Shown: piece after piece, positions 44,241-54,565 of the stretch
How positions within the stretch are numbered: the first letter of the stretch is position 1
Layout: every line of letters starts with the position of its first letter
Source: JACCXG01 sp963785755
GTDB taxonomy: Bacteria; Acidobacteriota; Vicinamibacteria; Vicinamibacterales; 2-12-FULL-66-21
Reading direction: 5' to 3'
Assembly: GCA_963785755.1 (NCBI GenBank)
Contig: CAWAXG010000048.1
Coordinates: 1 to 54,689, forward strand
Length of the DNA: 54,689 bases
Made by a program: the position numbers and the translations under genes
Notes under the pieces: model-generated
Databases searched by the model: none
Seen by the model: the letters and a program-made list of their open reading frames with translations, nothing else
What the model was told of the DNA's origin: nothing

Positions 44241-45173
44241 CTAGGCGCTCGAGACTTCGGCGATGAAACTCTCGACGTACCGCTGGATCTGGTCCGGTGG
44301 CAGGTCGTAGCGGGCGCGGGTGTCCGGCTGGCCGAGATTGCCGCTGATGACGAAGGCGCGCAGCCCCGCCCGGGCAAGGCTCTTCGCCTGTGCGATGCTG
44401 AGCCCGCCGACCACCTGCACCGGGGCGGCCTTGCCGACCCGCTCGAAGATGGCGCGGGCCATGTCACCGAGATAGTCGCTCTCGATGAGTCTGGGGTCGG
44501 CGCGCCGCGCGTCGGACTGCAGGTGAACGCCGACGGCGTCCACACCGGCCTCGAGCATGCGGAGGGCGACCTCGACGGCCTGCGCGGCCGGGCCCTGGTG
44601 CGGCACGAGGATATCGGCGAAGACGAGCCGCGGCAGTTCCGGGCCGGCGCGCCTGAACTCGTCGCGCACGGCGCAGATCGCCTTCGCCGTATCCGCACCG
44701 GCGAGCGCGAGGAAGTCAATGATGTTGCCGCCTCCCGCGTAGACGGCGCGCGCCTCGAAGGCACCGCCATCCATGGTCTTCATGTCGGCCAGCAGGAGCG
44801 CCTCGGGAAACTGCTGCCGGAAGGCCGGCACCACGTTCGAGACGCCTGCGTTCTTGAGCAGCGGCGTCCCCATTTCGACGATGTTGATCCCGCCCGCCAG
44901 CGCCGCACCGGCAACCGCGCGACCCTGTTCCAGGGTGGCCACGTCGACTGAAATCTGGAACGTGAAGCGGGTTCTGAGCCGATCGAGAACGCGGGCGGAG
45001 GCCGGGTGGGTGTCCTTCGCCACCGGCTGGGCCCGGGCATAGTTGGGCCGCATCATCTCGAAGATGGCGCCGACCGTCAGCCCGCCCACGGCGAACCTCC
45101 CCGCGCCGTCGAGGAACGATCGCCTGTCGATGTGCCCGTGCCGGGGAAGGGCGGACGCTTTCTTACGCTCCAT
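44241..45173 (-). CDS. Tat-exported hexulose-6-phosphate synthase-like TIM barrel
   Basis: This is a 310-residue protein. The N-terminus carries a Tat-like signal (DRRSFLDGAGRFAVGGLTVG) followed by EMMRPNYARAQPVAKDTH, a lead resembling exported dienelactone hydrolases. The rest matches the OMP-decarboxylase/HPS superfamily: FQISVDVATLEQGRAVAGAA, NIVEMGTPLLKNAGVSNVV, the catalytic ADMKTMDGG (DxKxxD), DAVGVHLQSDA and VQVVGGLSIAQAKSLARAG. Normal HPS proteins are cytosolic and use sugar phosphates, so a twin-arginine signal is surprising. It may act as an aldolase on an unphosphorylated substrate. The gene is alone on its strand between a plus-strand gene and a decayed fragment. Confidence 0.82.
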   Translation of the reverse strand: MERKKASALPRHGHIDRRSFLDGAGRFAVGGLTVGAIFEMMRPNYARAQPVAKDTHPASARVLDRLRTRFTFQISVDVATLEQGRAVAGAALAGGINIVEMGTPLLKNAGVSNVVPAFRQQFPEALLLADMKTMDGGAFEARAVYAGGGNIIDFLALAGADTAKAICAVRDEFRRAGPELPRLVFADILVPHQGPAAQAVEVALRMLEAGVDAVGVHLQSDARRADPRLIESDYLGDMARAIFERVGKAAPVQVVGGLSIAQAKSLARAGLRAFVISGNLGQPDTRARYDLPPDQIQRYVESFIAEVSSA

Positions 45174-45202
45174 GATCGCAGCTCCTCGAGGGACGTAGCC
45201 GC

Positions 45203-45476
45203 ATGTTAACCGGCTCGCATCGCCCCGACATTGTTCTCGATCGGGGCGCGGACGGCCCGCAGCGCCCGGCTGTTGCCCTCGCTGGAAAAGTGTATTGCGC
45301 CGTGGACGCGAGCTACGGGCCGATCACAGGCGGCGATCTCCTGGTGAGCTCATCCACTCCTGGCCACGCCATGGCCGCGACCGATCCGACGCGGACGCCG
45401 GGTGCGGTCCTGGGGAAGGCCCTGCGCGGCTGGACCGGGACGCGGGTTGATTCCGATTCTTGTGACGCTCCAATAA
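45203..45476 (+). pseudogene. C-terminal remnant of a lost protein
   Basis: The frame from 45203 encodes VALAGKVYCAVDASYGPITG, then GDLLVSSSTPGHAM and GAVLGKALRGW. One base later another frame continues RGLIPILVTLQ and ends at TAA 45474-45476. This pattern (GDLL, PGHAM, GKAL, LV-LQ) is the C-terminus of a much larger conserved protein type that I know only as hypothetical. About 85 residues are left and nothing upstream continues it. It is a leftover of gene loss next to the HPS-like gene. Confidence 0.55.
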
Positions 45477-45508
45477 TGTCCTGAAGGTGTTCGCGGAACG
45501 GCGCCGCG

Positions 45509-47786
45509 TTATGAGCCGGAGATCTGCCCTGGCAACCACCGCCGCCCCGTCGCGGCTTTCGTTTCACCCTTCAGTCGCACATCGGCCGACGAACTGCCGA
45601 CCATCACCTCGAACCCGCCTGGCTCCACCATCCACGCCTTCTGCTTCTCGTCCCAGAACGCCAGCCGTTCCGGCGAGACCGTGAAGCTGACGGTGCGAGT
45701 ATCTCCCGGACCAAGAGTGATGCGTTCGAACGCCATCAGCTGCTTCTTCGGTCGCTTCACGCTGGCTTCGACGTCGCGGACATAGAGCTGGACGACCTCG
45801 TCGCCCGTTCTCTTGCCGCTGTTCCGAATATCGGCCGTGACCGTCAGCGGACCGCCCGGAACGGTCCCCGCGACCTTGAGATTGGAGTACTCGAATGTCG
45901 TGTAGCTGAGGCCGTGGCCGAACGCCCAGTCCACCTCGCCGTCGAAATACATGTAAGTGAAGCCCCTGGTGATGTCGTACTCCTTCATCGGCGGGATGTC
46001 CTGAACCGACTGATAGACGGTGTACGGCAGCCGCCCGCCCGGGTTGTAATCGCCGAACAGCACGTCGGCAATCGCGGTCCCGCCTTCCTCGCCTGCCCAG
46101 AACATGTCGAGAATCGCCGGGGCGTCGGGCCGCTGGCCGCCACCCGGGCCCGCTCCGCCCACGAGCGACAACGGGCCGCCGTTCTGGAGCACGACCACCG
46201 TGCGAGGGTTCGCCTCGAGCACACGGCGGACCAGCTGCATCTGGACCGGCGGCAGGTTGATGAAGTTGCGGTCGATCCCTTCGCGCTCGAGGATCTCGTT
46301 GATGCCGACGAACAGGACGCACACGTCGGCCTGCTTCGCGAGGCCGACAGCCTCGGTGTAGCCGGCTTCCGGGTTGTCGCTTTCGACGATGCCGCTGCCA
46401 CGGGCGTAGAGCACCTTCGTTGCCGGACCGACCTTCTTCCTGATGCCATCGAGCGGCTTGACGAACGTCGAATACAGGCCGGTGTAATTCGGACCGGTCT
46501 GCGCGAAATCGGCGAACGGGCCGATGACGGCGATCGTTTTCACCGCGTTTCGGTCGAGCGGCAGGAAGTTGTCGCGATTCCTGAGCAGCACGATCGATTC
46601 GTGCGCGGCACGCAGCGCCAGCTGCCGGTGTGCTGGTGAATCGATCTCTTCTCTGCCGAGCTTCCTGTACGGCACCATTTCGGGCGGATCGAATTCGCCG
46701 AGGCGGAACCTGACTCTCAGGACGCGCCTGAGCGCCTGATCGATGTGGCGCTCGCTCAACAACCCTTTCGCCACGGCGCCCGGGAGATACCGCACGTACG
46801 CCGAGTTGTCGAGGTCGCTGCCGACCAGGACCGTTCTTGCCGCCGCTTCTTCGAACGTCGCGTACTTGCGATGGCCGGTCACCAGCCGCTCGACCGCGCC
46901 GCTGTCGGGGACGATGAACCCCTCGAACTTCCACTCGTCGCGAAGCAGCGTCTTGAGCAGGAACTCGTGTTCGGCGCCCGGCGTGCCGTTGATCGCGTTG
47001 TACGACGACATGATGGAGGACGCCTTGCCCTCGACGATGCCCGCCTTGAAGTGCGGCAGGAAGTACTCGCGCAGCATCCGCTCGCTGACGGTGACGTCGA
47101 TCTTGGTCCGGTCGCGTTCCTCGTTGTTGACGGCGTAGTGCTTCAGCGTGGCGGCCAGCTTCAGGTACCTGGGATGGTCCCCCTGCGTGCCCTTCACGTA
47201 CGCCACCGTCATCCGCGAGGTCAGCCAGGTATCCTCGCCGAACGCCTCCCAGATGCGGCCCCACCGCGGATCGCGGCTGATGTTGATGACCGGCGAGCGA
47301 TACACGAGCCCGTTGTGCCGCAGCCGCCTGCCATCCGCCGTGACCGTGACGCTCTGCCCCTGTCCTCCCGTCGGCTCGATCTTCCCCTGAACCGTCGGCC
47401 AGTAGTTGTTGATCGCCCGTCCCTCGTCTGCGATGGCGGCCGCGACATCGTGCACCAGCGTGGGGTTCCACGTCGCCGCCATGCTGATCGGCACCGGGAA
47501 CATCGTCGTTGGCTCGGTCCACACGATGCCGTGCAGGCTCTGGTTCCAGCCGTTCATCGCCGGCACGTTCAGGCGTTCGATCGCCGGCGCGGTTGTACCG
47601 AGGAGTGACATCTTCTCCGCCAGCGTCAGCTGGCGGAGCAGATCGTCCACACGTTCGTCGAGCGGCCTGGCCGGATCGAGGTAGACCGCCCGAGCCGGCG
47701 AGCCCGCGGGTGGAGACTGCCGTGCGCTTTCGAGCACCGGCGACGAGGAGCACGGCGGCCAGAATCGGTGTCAGCGCTTTCTTCAT
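45509..47786 (-). CDS. glycoside hydrolase family 3 (exported)
   Basis: This is an exported GH3 beta-glycosidase (beta-glucosidase or beta-xylosidase type) of about 758 residues. ATG 47786 with AGGAG gives the signal peptide MKKALTPILAAVLLVAGA. An extra base near 47731 then shifts frame, and removing one C joins it to ESARQSPPAGSPARAVYLD. The barrel shows LTLAEKMSLLG, NGWNQSLHG, INISRDPRWGRIWEAFGED and LKHYAVNNEE. The nucleophile Asp is in GFIVPDSGAV, where many members have SDW. The second domain has NEILEREGIDR with the likely acid/base Glu and WAGEEGGTAIADVLFGDYNP. A fibronectin-like C-terminal domain follows. It lies next to the TonB receptor gene, a pairing typical of glycan use. Confidence 0.9.
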
Positions 47787-47831
47787 TTCAGCTCCTGCTG
47801 TCTCGCCGAAGCGCTTTGCGCGGAGGCGGAC

Positions 47832-47844
47832 GGGGCGAAGCCCC
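47832..47844 (-). terminator. hairpin after the TonB receptor
   Basis: On the minus strand GGGGC, TTC, GCCCC follows the receptor stop by about five bases, with TTTTTT just before it inside the last codons. It may end transcription of the receptor gene. The same core appears at 43206-43218. Confidence 0.45.
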
Positions 47845-47848
47845 CCGG

Positions 47849-50800
47849 CTAAAAAACGTACTTGAAGCCGAACTGAACCTGGCGCGCCTGGTTCGAGGTG
47901 CTCGTCACCCGCCCGCCGGCTGCCGTGTCGATATTCGTGTTCGGACCGCTGAAGTAAACCGAGTTCAGCACGTTGAACGCTTCGGCCCGGAACTCGAAGG
48001 TCTGTCCCGTGCGAATGTCGAAACGCTTGAACAACGACAGGTCCACGTTCCACTGGTGGTCCGATCGCAGGATGCCCGGGCCCGAGTCGCCGAAGGTGAA
48101 ATTTGCGGGAACGACGAAGGCGGACTTGTCGAACCATGCGTCGATCGTCGGGTTGTCGAGCTCGCCCGAGCCAATCCGGTTCGGGCGCTGGCCGCCGACG
48201 CCGATGTTGGCCACGTCACGGGAGACGGTCGGCGTATACGGGAGGCCGCTGCGGTAGCTGATGATGTTCTGGAACTGCCATCCACCGATGATGGCGTTGG
48301 TCAGCGGGCCCGGCATCCGACAGGAACCTGCGCCCCTTGCCAAAGGGCAGCTCATAGCCATAGCTGGCGGCGAACAGGTGCGGGATGTCCCACGGCTGCG
48401 GCTGCCGTTCGTAGGTGAAATTTCCGCCGATCTCGGGAGCAGGCACCCGGCGCGTCGCCTTGGAATAGGTGTACGAGACGAGGTACCAGAGACCCCCGGG
48501 ACGGCCGCTGCTGCAGCTTCATCTGCAGGGCGTGATAGTCGCTCGACTGGGCCTGCGTCTGCATCGACAGATTCCCGAATCGCGGATAGGGCCTCCGGGC
48601 CTGGACGCTGCCGGCGCCCGCCGGCGGCAGGTTGATGTTCTCGGCCGCCGTCTGGTGGTCGCCGGTCGTGCCGACGTAGTCGACTTCCAGTGCGGTGGGC
48701 TGAACAGCTGCCGCTGGAAGCCGAGGTTCCACCGCTGATCGCGTCCGGGCTTCGCTTCGAGCGGGAGCGGCACCCAGGTGACCGAGCCGAGGGACGACCC
48801 GACCGGCACTCCCAGCCAGTAATCCGCGAGCGTGCGATTGGGGACGGCGTTGACCGCGGCGGTGAGGGTCTCGCTGATGCGGAACGGAAGGAAGTTGAAG
48901 TTCAGCCGTCCGTCGGTGCCTTCGGCCTCGTAGAAGATGCCGTAGCCGCCGCGGACGACCATGTTCTCGCCGAAGGGACGCCAGGCAAAGCCGAGCCGCG
49001 GCGCGATCTGGCGGTTGTCGTTCTTCGTGATGTTCAGCGGCAGCCCGGCCTGGCTGCTGGTCTGAATCAGATCCGAGAACAGGCCGTATCCCACATCGGC
49101 GAGCCGCTGCAAGCTGAGATCGATGTCGTTGGTCTTGCTCGAGACGATGATGGACTTCTCGCGCGTGGGGTCGAACGCGGCCGCCTGCCCGCTGTAGCCG
49201 GTCAGCCAGGGCGTGTACTCGTAGCGCATCCCCAGATTCAAGGTCAGGAGTTCGAGACCTTGAAGTCGTCCTGGAAGAAGCCGTGCCAGTAGGTGCCAAA
49301 CCCGCCCCACCAGGTGGCAGGGTTCGATCGCGTGGAGTTCGCCGGATAGCCGAGCAGGAAATCAGCAAACCCGTCGCCGGTGCCGGCCGCCGATGCCGGG
49401 TTCTGGGTCATCACACCGGTGAACCCGTAGGTGCCGTTATGGTCCCGCGCGTCGGTGAACAGGATGTTGCGGCGATAGATCCGGCCGCCGAACTTCATGA
49501 TGTGCGGCCCTTTCACCCACGTCACGTTGTCGGTGATCTCCTACTCGCCGCGATCCTGCCATTTCGGCCGGCCGTCGCCGGCATTGCCCGAGAATCCCGC
49601 GTAGCCCGAGAACGAGAACGCCGGCAGGCTCGAGATCGCCGGGTCCTGCGCCTGCTCCAGCCCTTTGACTCCCGCCTCGCCAGCAGGTCGGCACCCTGCC
49701 CCTGAAAGTACGCCGTCGACCGGTATTCGCCGTACATCCGGCTGAAGCGGAACTCGTGGACGATCGAGGTCCCGAAGTTCGAGGTCAACGACCCGGCGAG
49801 GTTGAAGGCGGGTCCCCATAACTCGGTCGCTCCCAGCGCCGGGAACGTGCTCGGCCGGTGCTCGTGATTGGAATGGCGGCTGAACCGCCCGAACAGCTTG
49901 TGGCGCTCGGTCAGTGCGTGGTCCACGCGCAGCGTGAACTGGTCCTGGTTGAACTCGACGATCGGGTTGCTGACCCAGGTGTTGTTCGGGCCGTTCGGCA
50001 GCGGGATGTAGCGCATGAAGAACTGCGCGGCCGGCGCGATCCGCTTCGGCGGGATGGCATTGCCCGTAAACTCCGTCCGCGTCGTGCCCGCGGTCGTGAG
50101 CGGATCGTAGATCGGCGCGAGCCCCTGGAAGTTGCCCTGGCGCTGGGCCGGCGACGGCACGATGGCGACGTCCACCGCGCCCGACTTGCGCCGCTGCCCC
50201 TCGTAGCTCGCGAAGAAGAACGTCCTGTCCCGGCCGTCGACCAGGCCCGGAATCACGACCGGGCCGCCGAACGTGCCGCCGAACTGGTTGCGTTCGAGCT
50301 TCTCCTTGGTCTGCGCGAAGAAGTTCTTCTCGTCGAAGGCATCGTTGCGCAGGAACTCGAAGGCACTGCCGCGAAACCGATTGGTGCCCGACTTGGTGAC
50401 GACGTTGAACGTGCCGCCGGCGCCGTGGAACTCCGCGGAGTAGGCGTTCTGCTGCACGCTGAACTCCTGCAGCGCGTCGACCGACGTCTGGATCCAGGTC
50501 CCGCCCTGGTGCTCCTCGGTGATGTCGACGCCGTCGAGCAGGAAGCGCGTCTGACGGCCGCTGACGCCGCCCATGATGTTGCCGTTGACGATCTCCGGGC
50601 GCACCAGCTGGGAGTTGCCGCTCGGCGCCAGCAGGGCCACACCCGGCGTCAACCGGGCGAGCTCGTGAAAGCTCCGGCCGTTGAGCGGAAGGTCGACGAT
50701 CTGCTCGTTGGTGATCACCTGGCTGAGCGTGGCCGATTCCGTGTTGAGCAGCGGCGTCTGGGTCGTGACCAGGACTTCCGTGGCGAGCGAGCTGATGGCG

Positions 50801-51132
50801 AGCGTGAGCTCGACGCGCGCCGCCTGGCCGACGGTCAGCTCGATGCCCTCCCGCACCGTGGTCTGGAAACCGCTGACCGCCGCGGTCACCTTGTAGATAC
50901 CCGGATCGAGCGGCGTCACGACGTAATTGCCTTCACGATCGGTGGAGGCCGTTCTCGCCACGTTGGTGGCGACGTTCGTGACCGTGACCGTGGCGCCCGG
51001 AATCCCGGCGTGCTGCGGGTCGAAGATCGTGCCGACGATGCGGGCGCCTTGCAGCTGAGCAAGGGCGGGGCTCGCGATAGCGAGCGACAGGGCGATCAGA
51101 CAAGCGGTACGAGCGACAAGCCTTCGGCTCAT
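47849..51132 (-). CDS. Oar-like TonB-dependent outer-membrane receptor (frameshifted, one nonsense codon)
   Basis: This outer-membrane transporter has about 1094 residues. ATG 51132 with AAAAGGAG starts a signal peptide (residues 1-26, ending SPALAQ). A carboxypeptidase-regulatory-like beta sandwich follows (IVGTIFDPQHAGIPGATVTV), then the plug (NEQIVDLPLNGRSFHELARL, FLLDGVDITE, FNVVTKSGTNRFRGSAFEFL) and a barrel ending in QFGFKYVF with the C-terminal phenylalanine. The frame changes near 49690, 49290, 48700, 48470 and 48330. An in-frame TAG at 49541-49543 replaces the residue between RGE and EITDNVTWVKG, most likely a tyrosine. It would import large substrates, probably the glycan handled by the GH3 enzyme. 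As written it is not functional. Confidence 0.87.
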
Positions 51133-51371
51133 GGTGCATTCGCTCCTTTTGACCTGTTGACCTGACATCACCTCCGAGGGGGACGAGGACGGCGCCATGC
51201 TATAGCACAGTGGCGCCAGGCCGGTAGGCCGAGTTCCCAGTCTGCCATAAAAACCTCTTCTCATAAGTGGGGAGCAGTGTTCGCCTCCACGCTCATACGC
51301 GGACGATAGCCTGACACCGCGAAGGGATGTTTATCGTAGCTGGCGCTGCGACACCAGGGTATTCGAAACGT

Positions 51372-53806
51372 CTATTCGTATCGCAACGCCACGACCGGAT
51401 CGACCTTCGTCGCACGCCGCGCGGGCACGTATGACGCCAGGCCAGCAACCGCCGCCAGCGTGAACGCCACCACCGTCATCGTCGCCGGATCGCGCGGGCT
51501 GACGTTGTAGAGCAGGTTGCCCATCAGTCCCGTGAGCGCCGATGCGCCGGCCAGGCCGAGCGCGAGGCCAACGGCCGTCAGCCACGCGCCGCGCTGGAAG
51601 ACGAGGCGCAGCAGACTTGTTTTGGATGCACCCAACGCCGCGCGGATACCCATCTCGCGCGTGCGCTGCGCGACCGAATAGGAGATCACCCCGTAGACGC
51701 CAAGCCCGGCGAGCACGAGCGCGACGGCGCCAAAGACACTCAGCAGCACCGACTGGAGGCGGCGGCCGGCCATGGCCAGATCGCGAATCTGGTCGACCGT
51801 GCGGACGTTGATGATCGCCTGATCCTTGCTGACGGAATGAATCGCCGCGGTGATGGCCTTCTGCAGCGTCAGCGGATCGATGCCGGCGCGAACGGTGAGC
51901 GCCATGCCGTAGACGGGACTCTGCTCGTGCGAGACGTACACGCCTGCGGACTGAACGTCGGCCGGCCCGCCGATTTTCTCGTCGCCAATCGTGCCGACGA
52001 CCTCCCACAGATCTCGGAACCGAGCTCGGTCTTCCCGGGGACGATCTCCTGGATCAGGATGTGCTGACCGATCGGATCCTGGTCGGGAAAGTAGCGGCGC
52101 GCAAATCGCTCATTGATGACCAGCACCGGCGGCGAGCTGCGCGTGTCACTCTCCGAGAGCGCCCGGCCCTTGACGATCCGGATCCCCAGCGTCGAGAAAT
52201 ACGAGGGGCTGACGACTTTGAAGAACCCGCCCTGACGGTTGGCGCGATCGACGGTCGGTCGATTGGCGATCTGCATGGGCATGCCGAAACACGCGCCCTG
52301 CATCGGCGGCGCGCAGCTGTACGCCGTCTCGCGTACGCCGGGCACCGCCTCGACCGCTGCGCGCACCTCCCTGAGATACCTGTTCACCTGATCGGCATCG
52401 GGGAACCGATCGGTCGGCATCGGCAGCTGCATCGTCAACAGGTTCGTCGCATCGAAGCCGGCGTCGACGTTCATCAGCCGGAAGAAGCTGCGCATCATGA
52501 GCCCCGATCCGACCAGCAGCACGAACGCCAGTGCGACTTCGGCCACGATGAGCGTGTCGCGAAGACGACGCCGCGCGAGGCTGCCGCTCGAGGATCGATT
52601 GTCGTCCTTCATGGCGGCGGCGAGATCGGGGCGTGTGGCCTGAATGGCAGGCACCAGGCCGAACAGGATGCCGGTAGAAATCGCGACGACCATGGCGAAC
52701 GCCAGCACCCGCGCGTCCATCCCGATTGCCACCTCGCGCGCAAACGAGAACGGCGGCATGAGCGTGAGCATCGCGCTCATCAACCCGTAGCCGACGGCGA
52801 GTCCGAGCGCGCCACCAGCCGCCGACAGCAGGACGTGTTCCGTGAGGAACTGCCGGATCAGCGACCCGCGCCGGGCGCCCAGCGAGGCGCGGACGACGAC
52901 TTCACGTTCGCGGGACAGACCGCGCGTGAGCGCGAGATTGGCGAGGTTGGCGCATCCGATCAGGAGGACGAAACCGGTCGCCGCCATCAACACCAGGAGC
53001 GCCCTGCGCATGTCTGAGCCAATGAGCGTGTCGGCATAGCGCTCCACGACAACGCCCCAGCCTTTGTTCGACCCCGGAAACTCCGTGGCGATTCGAGCGC
53101 CGAGCCCGCTCATGGCCGACTGCGCCTGTTGAAGGGAGAGACCCTGTTTCAGCCGCCCGAACGACACGAGCCAGTGAAAGTCGCGCGTCATGTTCGACGG
53201 TTCGAACGCCAGGGGCCGCCAGATCTGATTGAAGGCGCGGTCGAACGCGCTGCCCTTCGGCAGCACGCCGATTACTGTGTGCGGCTGGTTATCGAGCAGG
53301 ATCGGCCGATTCACGATACCGGGATCCGCGCCAAACTGGCTGACCCAGAGCGCGTGGCTGAGGATCACGACACGGTGATTGCCGAGCTGATCCTCGCCGG
53401 GCGCGAACGTCCGTCCGAGAGCAGGTTCGATCCTGAAGATGCGAAAGTAGTCTGCCGAAACGCGTGCGCCGCGCAGCTGCACTGGCTCGCTTAGGCCCGT
53501 CAGCGTGGCGCCTCCGCCCGTTTGCGCCGCGAGAAAGTCGAACGCCGTGTTGTCGCGCTGCCAATCGAGAAAATTGAGCGTCGAGATTGAATTCCGTTCG
53601 CCTTGAGGCGGCTTTTCCATCACGCGCACGATGCGGTCCGAATCCGGATATGGGAGGGGCTTCAGCAACACACCGTCGACGAAGCTGAATATTGCGGTGT
53701 TGGCGCCAATGCCGATCGCTAACGTCAGCATTGCGATGGACGTGTAACCTGGGCTCTTGCGCAGCATCCGCAGCGCATATCGCAGATCTCTCGTGAACGA
53801 CGCCAT
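51372..53806 (-). CDS. ADOP6: MacB/FtsX-type orphan permease (one frameshift)
   Basis: This ADOP-type permease has about 810 residues. ATG 53806 gives MASFTRDLRYALRMLRKSPG and IGIGANTAIFSFVDGVLL; the 39-residue extension upstream is not protein-like. The first FtsX unit has LLIGCANLANLALTRGLSRE; the second has YSVAQRTREMGIRAALGASK and VDPVVALRYE. One break near 52000 separates KTELGSEI from GVYVSHEQSPVYGMALTVRA; reading across it restores the family sequence. It has no adjacent PadR and no cytosolic N-terminal module. It lies downstream of the unrelated gene at 54005. Confidence 0.88.
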
Positions 53807-54004
53807 GTTCAGCCTCCGACGCGCGAGCCCAGCTGCGGGCAGACGTGATTGGTCATGGCCACCGAGCCACGGCGACTTAGACGAGGTGACGGCGCTGAAG
53901 GTTGGGGGCGCAGCCGAGCTCAAGCGGGCCGCTCGCAGGGGACCTTCATCACGCTCTGGGCGAGAGATTCGCTGCGGAGGTCACGGTGACGGAGCCGCTC
54001 ACGG

Positions 54005-54565
54005 CTATTGACGCAAGAACTCCATGAACTCCGCAACCGCATCACGTCTGAGCCACGGGTTGATGTGCCTGTCTCTGACAGGGCCATGATGCTTCGTCGT
54101 GAAGCGGAGGAGGCGTGCGCAGTATTCGATGGCAAACCGATGGTTCGTCTTGGTGGTCTTGATAAAGGACTCGCAACTGCCATTAGCCCCTGCTGCAACA
54201 AGGAGGTTTTTCAGACTCGGACTGAAATTCATCGAATCCCCTGAACATTGGAAAATCCCAGCCTCTTCAGTGCAGGCGGTGTTGGAGTTCGGATTCGTCA
54301 CGTCGCGTCCCGCGTTCCAGTCCCACGAGCTCTCGAAGCCGCCGAGAACTCGCAGCACTTCGAGCATTGTCGCTCGGCGGTGTAGGGCTTCCTGCCAGGG
54401 GCCCAACTCTTGAATCACGCTCGAATAAACGTCGAACTTGTCATTCTTCTCGAAAATCTCCTCCGGCGCGTTCTGTCCCCAGTCCACGAGCTCGTTCAAG
54501 AACGCGTCAGGTGCGACTCCTCGGTTATGCACACGCTGCTTACACGCGACGAAGTGGCGATCCAT
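54005..54565 (-). CDS. lysozyme-like domain protein, tentative
   Basis: This 186-residue protein lacks a signal peptide. ATG 54565 is chosen because AAGGAG (54573-54578) is seven bases upstream, while the ATG at 54571 is too close. GGFESSWDWNAGRDVTNPN followed by EEAGIFQCSGDS resembles a lysozyme/transglycosylase-like core in which the Glu of FESSW would be catalytic. The C-terminal half (FAIEYCARLLRFTTKHHGPV and WLRRDAVAEFMEFL) is helical. Phage endolysins and toxin-like muramidases share such motifs. The identification is from motif memory only; an unrelated helical protein is possible. Confidence 0.5.
   Translation of the reverse strand: MDRHFVACKQRVHNRGVAPDAFLNELVDWGQNAPEEIFEKNDKFDVYSSVIQELGPWQEALHRRATMLEVLRVLGGFESSWDWNAGRDVTNPNSNTACTEEAGIFQCSGDSMNFSPSLKNLLVAAGANGSCESFIKTTKTNHRFAIEYCARLLRFTTKHHGPVRDRHINPWLRRDAVAEFMEFLRQ

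Noticed and set aside
45564..48137. 857-codon minus-strand frame overlapping the GH3 gene
   Set aside because: Only its short MKKALTPILAAVLL segment is real (the GH3 signal peptide). The rest is out of frame with the enzyme.
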